Source: Paractinoplanes tereljensis
GTDB lineage: Bacteria > Actinomycetota > Actinomycetes > Mycobacteriales > Micromonosporaceae
Length of the DNA: 64,000 nt
Assembly (NCBI RefSeq): GCF_016862435.1
Contig: NZ_BOMY01000039.1
Location: forward strand, 124,001 to 188,000
Direction: 5' to 3'
The translations under genes and the position numbers were made by a program. Positions 25,749 through 35,017 of this stretch are shown piece after piece; the stretch's first letter is position 1, and each line of letters opens with the position of its first letter. The notes under the pieces were generated by a model that was not told the DNA's origin, searched no databases, and saw only the letters and a program-made list of their open reading frames with translations.

Positions 25749-26624
25749 ATGACCATCATCGTCGGCACGGACGGCACCGGGCAGAGCATGGCAGCGGTGG
25801 AGTGGGCGGCTGCGGAGGCGCATCGCCGGCAGACCCTTCTGCGGATCGTCTACGCCTTCGACTGGGACTGGCGCGAGTCCCGGCTCGAGGTCGGCACCGA
25901 CTACATCGACCTGGCACGGGAGATCGCCCAAGCCGTCGTCGTGGCCGCCGACGACCTCGCCCGGGCCACCGCCCCAGGCATCACCGTCGAGGCCGACACG
26001 CTGATCGGACACGCCATACCCCAGCTGCTCGAAGTGGCCCGCGGAGCGGAGCTGCTGGTGGTGGGCAACCGCGGCCGGGGCGGTTTCGCCGACCTGACGC
26101 TCGGCTCGGTCGGCCATCGTCTCGCCACTCACGCGCCCTGCCCCGTGGTCGTCGTGCGCGGCCGAGAGAAGCCCGACGGGCCGGTGGTCGCGGGCCTCGA
26201 CCACGACTCGTCCGCCGAACGGGTCCTCGACGCGGCCTACGATGCGGCGTCCCGGCGCGGTGACGGCCTGATCGTGCTGCACTCGTTCGCGCCGGCCGTC
26301 CCCCGATGGCTGGCCGAGGTCCGGCATGCGGACCTCCCGACCGAGCAGGAAAGAAACTCGGAACGGGCCAGGATCGGACGGCTGCTGCAGCCGTGGCGTG
26401 GCCGGTTCCCCGAGGTGCCGGTCGAAACGGTCCTCACCCACGACACCGCTTCCGCCGCGCTCGTCCGGGGCTCGCACAACGCGCAGCTCGTGGTCGTCGG
26501 CTCGCACGGGCACGGGACGGTGACCGGACGGCTGCTCGGCTCGGTGGGCCTGCAGTTGTTGCACCATGCCCACTGCCCGGTACTCATCGCCCGGGACCGC
26601 GCTGCCGGGAAGGCGGGACGATGA
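25749..26624 (+). CDS. Tandem universal stress protein
   Basis: 291 aa, ATG behind GAAGGAGACC, 16 bp after the ATPase stop. Two Usp domains (~1-140 and ~148-291) both retain the ATP loop, GNRGRGGFADLTLGSVGHRL and GSHGHGTVTGRLLGSVGLQL, and each ends in a CPVVVV or CPVLIA strand. ATP-binding USPs act as cytosolic stress sensors, and in mycobacteria several are DosR-induced. Its stop overlaps the next start (ATGA), so translation is coupled to the GNAT/ACS fusion. It is close in sequence to the 43018 product (DWEWREAR/DWDWRESR). Confidence 0.87.
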   Translation: MTIIVGTDGTGQSMAAVEWAAAEAHRRQTLLRIVYAFDWDWRESRLEVGTDYIDLAREIAQAVVVAADDLARATAPGITVEADTLIGHAIPQLLEVARGAELLVVGNRGRGGFADLTLGSVGHRLATHAPCPVVVVRGREKPDGPVVAGLDHDSSAERVLDAAYDAASRRGDGLIVLHSFAPAVPRWLAEVRHADLPTEQERNSERARIGRLLQPWRGRFPEVPVETVLTHDTASAALVRGSHNAQLVVVGSHGHGTVTGRLLGSVGLQLLHHAHCPVLIARDRAAGKAGR

Positions 26625-29251
26625 CCCCCACCGGCAGCGCCGACGCGCTGGCCCTGGACGGCGGCATCATCACCATCCGGCCGGTCCGGCCGGCCGACCG
26701 CGACTCCCTCGCCGGCCTGTACGCGAATGCCGCACCGGACGACCTGCGGATGCGCTTCTTCGCCCAGCCGAGTGACCGCGCGCTGGCCGCCGAAGTGAAC
26801 CGGCTCTGCCGGGCCGAGTCCGACCAGCACATCGCCGTCCTCGCCGTCGAGGGCAACCGGCTGGTCGGGGTCGCCTCCGTCGAACGCACCGACGGCCCCG
26901 GCCAGCGCGCGGAGTTCTCGGTCTTCGTCGCCGGCCCCGACCACGGCCGGGGCATCGGCACCCTGCTGCTGGAACACCTCGCGGCGAGTGCCCGCCACCA
27001 CGGCATCGCCGAACTGGTGGGAGAGGTGCTCCCGGAGAACTTCGCGATGTTGCGGACGGCGCGTGATCTCAGCACGCACGTCCGGTCCCACTTCGACCAC
27101 GGCATCATCGACGTCGGCCTGACCACCCTCGACCCCGAAGCCGAGGCATCCGTCGACCTGCGTGACCGGACCGCCGAGCGGGCGTCACTGCACGCGCTGC
27201 TCTCCCCCGCCGCCGTCGCGGTCGTCGGCGCCGGCCACAAGCCCGGCGGTGTCGGCCACGAAACGCTACGCGGCCTGCGCGAATACGGCTTCACCGGCGC
27301 CCTGTACGCGGTCAACCGCAGCGGTGAGCCGGTCGACGGGATCACCGCCTACCGCTCCCTGCGCCGGCTCCCGACGCCGGTCGACCTGCTGGTGATCGCC
27401 GTGCCCGCCGAACACGTCTCTGCCGTGCTGGCCGACGGCGCGGCCGTGGGCGCCCGCGCCGCCGTCGTGCTCAGCGCGGGCTTCGGCGAGTCCGGCCCGC
27501 AGGGGCGACGCCGCCAGCACGACCTCGTCCGGTTCGCCCGGAAGCACGGAATCCGGCTGGTCGGCCCGAACTGCCTCGGTGTGATCAACACCGACCCGGC
27601 GGTACGGCTCAACGCGTCGTTCGCTCCGGCCGTGCCACCGACCGGCGGCCTGGCCGTCGCCGCCCAGTCCGGCGCGGTCGGGATCGCGCTGGTCGAGGAC
27701 GCCATCCACGCCGGCCACGGGATCTCCACCTTCGTGTCGCTGGGCAACAAGGCCGACGTCAGCGGCAACGACCTGATCGCCTACTGGTACGACGACCCGG
27801 CCACCCAGGCGGTCGCGCTCTATCTCGAATCGTTCGGCAACCCCCGCAAGTTCGCCCGTACCGTCCGGGCGCTGGCGCGTCGCAAGCCGGTGCTGGCCCT
27901 CAAGAGCGGCCGTTCGGGCGCGGGTCAACGGGCCGGCGCCTCGCACACCGCGGCCGCCGCCGCACCCGCCGCTACGGTCGACGCGTTGTTCGCGCAGGCC
28001 GGCGTCGTGCGGCCGGACAACCTCGGCGACCTGATGGACGCCGCCCGGATGCTCACCGGCCAGCCTCTTCCCGCCGGGCGGAGACTCGCGATCGTGGGCA
28101 ACGCCGGCGGTCTCAACGTCCTGGCGGCTGACGCCGCCGAAGCGACTGGCCTGACCGTGCCCGCGGCCGGCGGCGACAATCCGCTCGATCTCGGCGCCGG
28201 AGTCACCCCCGCTGCCTTTGCGGCCGCCGCGGTCAAGGCAGCCGGGAGCGCCACCGCCGACATGCTGTTACTGATCGTCATCGGCACCCACGCCAACCAG
28301 CCGGCCGCCATCATGGAGGCACTCGGCACGGTAACTGACGAAAACCCTGACCTTCCGGTGGCGGTGGTGCTGATCGGTGGCGATCCGGCCGTACGGCTGG
28401 GGAAGCGGGGAGCGCCGGTCTACGACCTGCCGGAACGTGCCGTACATGCGCTGGCCGCCGCCGCCGGTTACGCCGAGTGGCAACGGCAGCCGCTCGGCCG
28501 GCGGCCTGAGCTGGCCGGAGTCGACGCCGAAGGCGCTCGGGCTCTGGTCGAGCAAGCGCTGGCCGAGGGAGGCAACTGGCAGGACTACCAACGCACGGCC
28601 GCGATTCTGTCCGCGTACGGCATCGGCGTTCTGCCTGCGGTGACGGCGATGTCGGCGGCTTCTGCCGCCGCGGCCGCCGACGGGCTCGGCTACCCCGTGG
28701 TCCTCAAGTCCGCCGATCCCGAACTGGTGCACAAGACCGACCGCGGTGGCGTGCGGGTCGGGCTGAACGGTCCGGCCGCCGTGCGGCACGCGTTCAAACC
28801 GGTGGCCGCCGCCGGCCGCCCCGATACCGGGGTGCTCGTGCAGACGCAGGTGACCGCTCCGGTCGAACTGGTCGCCGGGATCGCCCACGATCCGCAGTTC
28901 GGCTCGGTCGTGCTGCTCGGCTTGGGTGGTGTGCACACCGACCTGCTCGGTGACCGCGCACTGCGCCTGGTCCCGATGACCGACCTGGACGCCGGGCGGA
29001 TGTGGCGCGGTCTGCGTGCGGCCCCGCTGCTGACCGGCTATCGGGGAACGCCCCCGGTGGACACCGCCGCGCTCGAGGACCTGCTCCTGCGACTGGGCCG
29101 GCTCGCCGAGGACCTGCCCGAGATCGCCGAACTCGACCTCAACCCGGTCCTGGCCGGCCCGGACGGTGTCGTCGCGGTGGACGCCAAGCTTCGGCTCGCG
29201 CCGGTCGGTGCGGAGCCGGATCCCCTCCTACGCCGCCTCAGCACGGCGTAA
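26621..29251 (+). CDS. GNAT acetyltransferase fused to NDP-forming acyl-CoA synthetase domains
   Basis: 876 aa from ATG 26621, overlapping the USP stop by 4 nt. Residues ~15-170 form a GNAT domain (ITIRPVRPADRDSLAGLYA, GPDHGRGIGTLLLEHL). From ~185 follow the CoA-binding (AVVGAGHKPGGVG), succinyl-CoA-ligase-like and ATP-grasp domains of NDP-forming acetyl-CoA synthetases. The family's phospho-histidine is kept (H442 in AGASHTAAA), so the ligase half may be active, unlike in Salmonella Pat. GNAT-first order is one of the known Pat-type arrangements. A role in protein lysine acetylation or acetyl-CoA/ATP exchange is plausible. A truncated second copy of the 5' end lies at 9677. Confidence 0.87.
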   Translation: MTPTGSADALALDGGIITIRPVRPADRDSLAGLYANAAPDDLRMRFFAQPSDRALAAEVNRLCRAESDQHIAVLAVEGNRLVGVASVERTDGPGQRAEFSVFVAGPDHGRGIGTLLLEHLAASARHHGIAELVGEVLPENFAMLRTARDLSTHVRSHFDHGIIDVGLTTLDPEAEASVDLRDRTAERASLHALLSPAAVAVVGAGHKPGGVGHETLRGLREYGFTGALYAVNRSGEPVDGITAYRSLRRLPTPVDLLVIAVPAEHVSAVLADGAAVGARAAVVLSAGFGESGPQGRRRQHDLVRFARKHGIRLVGPNCLGVINTDPAVRLNASFAPAVPPTGGLAVAAQSGAVGIALVEDAIHAGHGISTFVSLGNKADVSGNDLIAYWYDDPATQAVALYLESFGNPRKFARTVRALARRKPVLALKSGRSGAGQRAGASHTAAAAAPAATVDALFAQAGVVRPDNLGDLMDAARMLTGQPLPAGRRLAIVGNAGGLNVLAADAAEATGLTVPAAGGDNPLDLGAGVTPAAFAAAAVKAAGSATADMLLLIVIGTHANQPAAIMEALGTVTDENPDLPVAVVLIGGDPAVRLGKRGAPVYDLPERAVHALAAAAGYAEWQRQPLGRRPELAGVDAEGARALVEQALAEGGNWQDYQRTAAILSAYGIGVLPAVTAMSAASAAAAADGLGYPVVLKSADPELVHKTDRGGVRVGLNGPAAVRHAFKPVAAAGRPDTGVLVQTQVTAPVELVAGIAHDPQFGSVVLLGLGGVHTDLLGDRALRLVPMTDLDAGRMWRGLRAAPLLTGYRGTPPVDTAALEDLLLRLGRLAEDLPEIAELDLNPVLAGPDGVVAVDAKLRLAPVGAEPDPLLRRLSTA

Positions 29252-29270
29252 CAACCGGAAAGGAGCCATC

Positions 29271-30108
29271 ATGAACACCCGCAAAATCATCGTCGGGTAC
29301 GACCGCTCCGCCGACGCCAAGAACGCCGCGCGGTGGGCGCTCGACGAGGCGGAACGCACCGGCGCGCCGGTCGAGCTCTTCTTCGCCTACGAGTGGCCGG
29401 TCTGGATGCCCTCCGCCCCCTCCGTTCCGGCCGGAGCGGCCTGGCCGGACAGCGAGACCGACCAAGCGATCAAGCAGGTGATGCAGGCCGCCCTCGCGGA
29501 GGCGAGGCGCACCCATCCCACACTCACCATCACGGCCAAGACCCTCGACGGGATCGCGGCGCTCGCTCTCGTCGATCGTTCCGCCCGGGCCGCGCTCGTC
29601 GTGCTCGGCAGTCGCGGGCACAGCGCCGTCACCAACCTGCTCGGCTCGGTCGGCGTCGCGGTCACCGCACACGTGCACTGCCCGGTGGTCGTCGTGCGCG
29701 GACAGGAAGACTCCAATGCCCCGGTGGTGGTCGGCGTCGACGGCTCCGGCTCGTCCGAGGCTGCGCTCGCGTTCGCGGCCGAACAGGGCCGCCACGCGTG
29801 GCGTGGCTCTGCGGGTCGTTCAGGCTTGGAAGCCCCAGGCGCCGCCGATCCCCGATGAGGAGAAGCGGCACCTGGACGACCTGATCGCCGGATGGCGAGG
29901 GAAGTACCCAGACCTCCCGATCTCGGTGGAGCTGGTCACCGAGCACCCGGCCGCCGCCCTGACCACGGCGAGCGCCGGGGCCCAGTTGCTGGTGGTCGGT
30001 TCGCGCGGCCGTGGTGCGCTGCGGGGCATGCTGCTGGGATCGGTGAGCCAGCACCTGCTGCGCCACTCCGTCTGCAGCATCGCGGTCGTGCACGAAGTCA
30101 CGGCCTGA
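29271..30108 (+). pseudogene. Tandem universal stress protein gene with a frameshift
   Basis: ATG behind AAAGGAGCC, 19 bp after the acyl-CoA synthetase stop. The first frame encodes a full Usp domain (MNTRKIIVGYDRSADAKN; GSRGHSAVTNLLGSVGVAVT) and the start of a second (VVVGVDGSGSSEAALAFAAE). At about 29785-29800, in the run CAGGGCCGCCACG, the frame changes. The rest of domain 2 continues in the +1 register (VALRVVQAWKPQ, GSRGRGALRGMLLGSVSQHL) to a stop at 30108. Everything else is intact, so this could be a recent mutation, a sequencing error or programmed slippage. Confidence 0.7.
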
Positions 30109-30116
30109 CCGCAGTT

Positions 30117-30148
30117 GGCCGGCCCGGGGAGGCTTCTCCGGGCCGGCC
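30117..30148. terminator. Strong hairpin between convergent operons
   Basis: GGCCGGCCCGGGGAG / CTCCGGGCCGGCC, a long GC stem with one bulge, followed by TCTTCATTTC on the plus strand. It closes the 23010-30108 operon and sits 13 bp from the stop of the opposing operon. Confidence 0.75.
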
Positions 30149-30160
30149 TCTTCATTTCTG

Positions 30161-30553
30161 TCAGTCTGCCGAAGGCAGCACGACCAGCGGGCAGGACGCG
30201 CGCCGGGCCACTGCCGCGACCGCCGCTGCGGTACGCGCGTCGCCCGGCGCGCTCAGCACAGCCAGGCAGCAGGTCCGAGTGGCGGCGGTGAGGCAGATAG
30301 CCGGGTCGAGGTCACCGCGGACCGACGTCGACACGGACACGCCCGGATACTTCCCGGACCAGCACTCGAGCACGTCGCCAAGGACCAGACGGTCACCCTC
30401 GGACAGTACGGAAGCCACCACCCGCAGGGGCACGGTTCGGCGTTCGGCCTCGTCGAAGGCCACGCGCAACACGTCCTCGGCGGATGTCACGGCCAGAATG
30501 CCGGCGAGGACGGGCCCGGTCGTGCCGGCCCGTCCCGCCTCCGGCCGGGACAT
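30161..30553 (-). CDS. Short Usp-like protein
   Basis: 130 aa. The ATG is 1 nt beyond the stop of the CBS gene, so translation is coupled. The sequence looks like a single Usp domain (VLAGILAVTSAEDVLRVAFD, VPLRVVASV, then LECWSGKYPGVSVSTSVRGD and CPLVVLPSAD). It lacks the Gly-rich ATP loop; AVLSAPGDARTAAAVAAVAR stands in its place. It probably does not bind ATP. It is the last gene of the GAPDH-CBS-Usp minus-strand run. An accessory binding or dimerisation role is possible. Confidence 0.65.
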   Translation of the reverse strand: MSRPEAGRAGTTGPVLAGILAVTSAEDVLRVAFDEAERRTVPLRVVASVLSEGDRLVLGDVLECWSGKYPGVSVSTSVRGDLDPAICLTAATRTCCLAVLSAPGDARTAAAVAAVARRASCPLVVLPSAD

Positions 30554-30554
30554 G

Positions 30555-31172
30555 TCATCCGCCGTTCGGCCGGGTCGCGCCCAGGTCGACGGCGGCCACG
30601 CCGGGCACCGTGCGCGCCAGCACCACGACGATTCCCTGCTCGGGGTCGTCGTCGAAGACGCCCGTGAGGTGAGCGATGCCGCCCTGCACGGTCGCCGCCC
30701 AGCGGTGGCCACCCGCGTACTCGTCGAGCCGGTGCTGCACCTCGGCGGTGAGCACTTCGTCGCTGCGGACCATGGCGCGCAGGATGTCGCGGCGGCTGAT
30801 GATGCCCAGCACCACGCCGTCCTCCACCACCGGCATGCTGCGCACATCGGTCTCCAACATCGTTCCGGCGACGTCGGCGACATCGGCGTCCGGCCGGGTG
30901 GTCAGTGGGTCCGACGACATGACCTCGGCGACCATGCCCGGACGGTTGGCCGGGTCGGTGTCGGGCAGCCGGTTGAGGTGCGCGGTCGGGTCCGCGGGCA
31001 CCCGGTGCCAGAGCAGGTCGCTTTCGCTGACCATGCCGACCAGCCGGCCGGCCCCGTCGACCACCGGAAGCGCCGTCACCGCGTTGGCGGTGATCAACTG
31101 GGCGGCGCTCTCCACCGTCGCGGTCTGCGCCACGGTGTGCACCGGGCTGGTCATGATGTCCTTGGCACGCAT
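30555..31172 (-). CDS. CBS-pair plus BON domain protein
   Basis: 205 aa. Two CBS repeats (residues ~1-60, MRAKDIMTSPVHTVAQTATV; ~80-140, EVMSSDPLTTRPDADVADVA) bind adenine nucleotides in this family. A BON domain follows (~145-200, EVQHRLDEYAG, VQGGIAHLTGVFDDD), a module usually linked to membrane or phospholipid association. The start is 4 bp after the GAPDH stop. A sister gene with the same architecture lies at 44010. In mycobacteria, CBS proteins such as Hrp1 are among the most strongly DosR-induced. Energy-charge sensing is inferred. Confidence 0.85.
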   Translation of the reverse strand: MRAKDIMTSPVHTVAQTATVESAAQLITANAVTALPVVDGAGRLVGMVSESDLLWHRVPADPTAHLNRLPDTDPANRPGMVAEVMSSDPLTTRPDADVADVAGTMLETDVRSMPVVEDGVVLGIISRRDILRAMVRSDEVLTAEVQHRLDEYAGGHRWAATVQGGIAHLTGVFDDDPEQGIVVVLARTVPGVAAVDLGATRPNGG

Positions 31173-31176
31173 GACC

Positions 31177-32187
31177 TCACCTCCGCGACATCTGCTTCGT
31201 CAGATCGACGAGGCGGTTGGTGTAGCCCCACTCGTTGTCGTACCAGCCGAACACCTTCACCAGCCGGCCCCGCGCCTGGGTCAGGCGGGCATCGAACACG
31301 CAGGAGGCCGGGTCACCGACGATGTCGGTGGAGACCAGGGGTGCCTCGGTGTAGCGGATGATGCCCTGCATGGGGCCAACGGCCGCGGCCGCCACCGCCG
31401 CGTTCACCTCTTCGACGGTGACCTCCGTGCCCAGTTCGAGCGTGAGATCGCTGATCGAGCCGTCCACCACGGGAACCCGCAGTGCGACGCCGTCCAGCCG
31501 GCCGGCCAGTTCGGGCAGGACAAGTCCGACGGCCTTGGCCGCGCCGGTGCTGGTCGGGATGATGTTCACGGCCGCGGCCCGGGCCCGGCGCGGGTCCTTG
31601 TGCGGTGCGTCGAGGACGTTCTGGTCGTTGGTGTAGGCGTGCACGGTGGTCAGATAGCCGTGTTCGATGACGAAGGCGTCGTTGAGCACCTTGGCCAGCG
31701 GTGCGACGCAGTTGGTCGTGCAGGACGCGGCCGACACGATCTGGTGCCTGATCGGGTCGTAGGACTCGGCGTTGACACCCGGCACCAGGGTGGCGTCGAC
31801 ACCCTTGCCCGGAGCGGAGATCAGCACCCGGTCGGCGCCGGCCTTGAGGTGCAGCGCCGCGTCGTCGCGGGTGCGCAGCCGGCCGGTGGCCTCGATCACG
31901 AGGTCGACGTTCAGGCTGCCCCAGGGGAGCGCCTCGGGTGACCGCTCGGTGAACGTGGGGATGCTGTGCCAGCCGACGTTGAGCAGGTCGCCGTCGTGGC
32001 CGACCTCGGTGTCCAGGCGGCCGAAGGTCGAGTCGTACTCGAGCAGGTGAGCGAGCATGCCGGTGTCGTACAGATCGTTGATGGCCACCACCTGCAAACC
32101 CGCGTTGGCCATGTCCTTGGCCATCAGGCGGCGCAGGTAGTTTCGGCCGATGCGGCCGAAGCCGTTGATCGCGATGCGGTAGGTCAT
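31177..32187 (-). CDS. gap: Type I glyceraldehyde-3-phosphate dehydrogenase
   Basis: 336 aa. The N-terminal Rossmann motif is INGFGRIGRN, with Asp38 in AINDLYD favouring NAD. Catalytic C156 is in SAASCTTNC and the C-terminal catalytic domain is complete (WYDNEWGYTNRLVDL). It oxidises glyceraldehyde-3-phosphate with Pi and NAD, reversibly. With ppdK in the same island it suggests rerouted lower glycolysis. The start lies 30 bp past the ATPase stop. A DosR-like box inside the 3' end of that gene (32249) could give GAPDH its own induction. This is probably a second, stress-specific copy besides a housekeeping gap elsewhere (inference). Confidence 0.95.
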   Translation of the reverse strand: MTYRIAINGFGRIGRNYLRRLMAKDMANAGLQVVAINDLYDTGMLAHLLEYDSTFGRLDTEVGHDGDLLNVGWHSIPTFTERSPEALPWGSLNVDLVIEATGRLRTRDDAALHLKAGADRVLISAPGKGVDATLVPGVNAESYDPIRHQIVSAASCTTNCVAPLAKVLNDAFVIEHGYLTTVHAYTNDQNVLDAPHKDPRRARAAAVNIIPTSTGAAKAVGLVLPELAGRLDGVALRVPVVDGSISDLTLELGTEVTVEEVNAAVAAAAVGPMQGIIRYTEAPLVSTDIVGDPASCVFDARLTQARGRLVKVFGWYDNEWGYTNRLVDLTKQMSRR

Positions 32188-32217
32188 GGTGGTCCTCCAG
32201 CCTCCAGTACTCTCCCT

Positions 32218-34926
32218 TCAGCCTCTCGCTGTGGAGGACTTCGGGGCAGAGCCTAAGGTCCCACGTGGACGGGTCCTCCTACCGCGCCACCGGTACACCT
32301 CGTCGGCCGCCCAGACGATCAGCGGGAACGGCAGCAGGAAGGCCAGTTCGGCGGGCCCCAGGGCGGCCGTGCTGAAAATCGGCTGCAGCGGTGGCAGATA
32401 GATCAGTACGGCCGCGAAGACCAGCTCGAACGCGATGCCCGCCAGCAGCAACCGGTTGCTGAACAGGCCGATCGAGCGCAGCGACGCGTGGTCGGTGCGG
32501 GCCGCGAACGCCGTCCCGATCTGGCAGGCCACGATCCCCGCGAAGGTCATGGTGGTGGCCCGTCGATAGTCCCCGCCGGACAAGCCGGCCCCCGGGTGCC
32601 AACCGGCCCGCCACAGTGCCCAGAAGTACCCGGCCGTGACCAGGACGGCGGACACGACGCCGAGCAGGCCCCAGGCTCGCAGCAGCAACCGCCGGTCGAT
32701 GACGCCCTGCCCCGGCGGGCGTGGCGGCCGATCCATCAGGCCCGGCTCGGCGGGTTCCCGGCCGAGTGCCAGCGCGGGCAGGGTCTCGGTGCCGAGGTCG
32801 ATGGCGAGGATCTGCAGCACGGTCAGCGGCAGCGGTACCGCACCGCCGGACATTGCGAAGATCAAGAACGGGACGATCTCCGGTACGGCGTGCGCGAAGA
32901 TGTAGAGCACGAACTTGCGGACGTTGTCGAAGACCCGGCGTCCCGCGTCGACGGCTCGTACGATCGTGGCGAAGTTGTCGTCGGTGAGCACCATGGTGGC
33001 CGCCTCCCGGGCCACGTCGGTGCCCGAGCGGCCCATCGCGACCCCGATGTCCGCGTGCCGCAACGCCGGGGCGTCATTGACTCCGTCCCCGGTCATCGCC
33101 ACGATCTGGCCGCCGGCCCGCAGCGCCTCGCAGATGCGCAGCTTCCCCTCCGGTGAGGATCGGGCGAAAACGATCTCGCCCGGGACCGCCAGCAGCTCGT
33201 CGAGTTCGGCCTCGGTCATCCGGTCCAGCTGGTCGCCGGTCACGATCCGCCGCCCGTCCCCACCGATTCCTACCTGCCGGGCGATCTCGGCGGCGGTCGG
33301 CCCGTAGTCACCGGTGATCACGTGCACCCGGATGCCCGCGTGATGAGCGGCCGCGACGGCCTCGGCCACGCCCGTGCGCGGCGGATCGACCATCGCGATC
33401 AAGCCGAGCAGCAGAAGATCACGCTCCGCCGCGGTACGGTCCGCGGGCGGCGCCGGAACCTGCCGCGTCGCGACGGCGAGCACCCGGAGTCCGGTGGCGG
33501 CGTACCGGTCGACCGCCGCGGACAGGCTCGCTCGCGCGGCGTCGGACAGGGCGCCAGTCGTGCCGTCGGCGGCCAGGACTCCGATACATAGCGGCAGCAC
33601 CGATTCCACGGCGCCTTTGGTGTGGACGAGATCTCCATCGAGGGTGGACATCCGCTTGAGCCTGGCGTCGAACGCGTACAGCGCGCCCCGTTCCCGGTCC
33701 CGGTCGGCCGCGTGCACCGGCGCGCCGAGGTCGGCGGCCAGCCGGAGCAGCGCCCGTTCGGTCGGATCGCCGGTGCCGCCGGCTGTGCCGTCGCCGCTTT
33801 CGCGTGCCGTCGTGCACCGGGCCGCCGCGACGGCGAGCCGCCGGCCACGCGGATCTCCGGCCTCGATCTCCGCGCCGGGCAGCCAGAGCCGGGTGACCCG
33901 CATCCGGTTCTCGGTCAGCGTGCCGGTCTTGTCGGTGCAGACGACCGTGGTGGCGCCGAGCGTCTCCACCGCGGACAGCCGCTTGACCACCGCGCCGTCG
34001 CGCGCCAGCTCCCGGACACCGGCGGCGAGGGCCAGCGTGATCGTGGGCAGCAGCCCCTCCGGCACGTTCGCCACGATCAGGCCGATCGCGAAGCTGATCG
34101 CCGCGGCCCAGCCCAGGCCGGCCACCACGCCGATCGGCAGGAAGGCCGCACCGGCCGCCACCGCCGCGATCGCGATGATCCAGGTGGCCCGCCGCACCTG
34201 CCGTTCGAGCGGACTCGGATCGGTTCGTCCACGCTGCGACAACGCCGCGATGCGGCCGATCTCGGAGTGCATCCCGGTGTGGATGATCACGGCCCGGCCC
34301 TGCCCCGCGACACACGCCGTACCGCTGAAGATGAGTTCCCGTGCCTCGAGCAACGGCCCCGGCACCACCTCGGCGTCGGCCGCCCGCCCCGCGGGCACCG
34401 ACTCGCCGTTGAGCGCGGAGAGATCCACCGACAGGTCGCCCTCGATCAGCCGGGAGTCGGCGCAGATGCGGTCACCCTCGGCGATCTCGATGACGTCACC
34501 GGGGACCAGCTCACGCGCCGGTACCTCGGCGAGCAGGCCGTCCCGCAGAGCTCGCGCGGTGGCGGGCAGGTAGGCGGCGAGCGCCTCGACCGCCCGCTCG
34601 GCCTGCCGCTCCTGCACGAACGCGAAGCCCGCGTTGAGCGGGATCACCGCCACGACGGCCAGCGCCAGCGCCGGGGTGCCCCCGAACCAGGCGAGCACAG
34701 CGGCGACCATGAGCAGCACGGCGAGCGGCTGGGTGAACTGGGCGAGTAGCTCGGCCGGCCAGGACCGGCCGCGCCGCCGGGACAACTCGTTGGGCCCGTA
34801 CACGGTCAGCCGGCGAGCCGCCTCCCGGGCACCCAGACCGTCGGCCGACGTGCGCAGATCACGAAACAGCTGGGGTGGAGGCCGGCGTCCGTCAACGGCG
34901 ACGGGCTCAGCCAGGGTCTCGGTCAT
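32218..34926 (-). CDS. P2-type cation ATPase resembling Na+/K+-ATPase (P2C-like)
   Basis: 902 aa; ATG 34926 behind CTGGAG, chosen over an upstream start that would overlap the promoter box. Actuator motif NGES (ALNGESVPAG), phosphorylation D332 in CTDKTGTLTEN, hinge TGDGVNDAPAL. M4 reads IVANVPEGLLPTITLALAAG. M5-M6 read AVPEIVPFLIFAMSGGAVPL and ILAIDLGTETLPALALG, both strongly like eukaryotic Na,K-ATPase. There is no sign of a beta subunit. The pumped ion is uncertain: Na+, K+, H+ or Ca2+. It differs in subfamily from the ATPase at 23252, so they are not recent duplicates. The last ~15 codons carry a box for the downstream gap gene. Confidence 0.87.
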   Translation of the reverse strand: MTETLAEPVAVDGRRPPPQLFRDLRTSADGLGAREAARRLTVYGPNELSRRRGRSWPAELLAQFTQPLAVLLMVAAVLAWFGGTPALALAVVAVIPLNAGFAFVQERQAERAVEALAAYLPATARALRDGLLAEVPARELVPGDVIEIAEGDRICADSRLIEGDLSVDLSALNGESVPAGRAADAEVVPGPLLEARELIFSGTACVAGQGRAVIIHTGMHSEIGRIAALSQRGRTDPSPLERQVRRATWIIAIAAVAAGAAFLPIGVVAGLGWAAAISFAIGLIVANVPEGLLPTITLALAAGVRELARDGAVVKRLSAVETLGATTVVCTDKTGTLTENRMRVTRLWLPGAEIEAGDPRGRRLAVAAARCTTARESGDGTAGGTGDPTERALLRLAADLGAPVHAADRDRERGALYAFDARLKRMSTLDGDLVHTKGAVESVLPLCIGVLAADGTTGALSDAARASLSAAVDRYAATGLRVLAVATRQVPAPPADRTAAERDLLLLGLIAMVDPPRTGVAEAVAAAHHAGIRVHVITGDYGPTAAEIARQVGIGGDGRRIVTGDQLDRMTEAELDELLAVPGEIVFARSSPEGKLRICEALRAGGQIVAMTGDGVNDAPALRHADIGVAMGRSGTDVAREAATMVLTDDNFATIVRAVDAGRRVFDNVRKFVLYIFAHAVPEIVPFLIFAMSGGAVPLPLTVLQILAIDLGTETLPALALGREPAEPGLMDRPPRPPGQGVIDRRLLLRAWGLLGVVSAVLVTAGYFWALWRAGWHPGAGLSGGDYRRATTMTFAGIVACQIGTAFAARTDHASLRSIGLFSNRLLLAGIAFELVFAAVLIYLPPLQPIFSTAALGPAELAFLLPFPLIVWAADEVYRWRGRRTRPRGTLGSAPKSSTARG
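32249..32263 (-). promoter_or_regulatory. DosR-like box inside the ATPase 3' end, upstream of gap
   Basis: On the minus strand GTGGGACCTTAGGCT, with arms GGGACC and AGGCT, 62-76 bp before the gap start. It overlaps coding sequence, so the match could be partly constrained by codons. Confidence 0.4.
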
Positions 34927-34983
34927 AACTCCAGCGTTCGCGCCCGCGTCCGCGGACGGGCAGGGCCGACCGCCCACACACCG

Positions 34984-34999
34984 CGGACCTTCGGCCCTG
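34984..34999 (-). promoter_or_regulatory. DosR-like box upstream of the P2C-like ATPase
   Basis: CGGACCTTCGGCCCTG, 58-73 bp before ATG 34926. A second partial copy, CAGGGCCGACCGCCC, lies at 34961-34975, again a tandem. Confidence 0.65.
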
Positions 35000-35017
35000 C
35001 GGGTGACGGCGCCGCCG

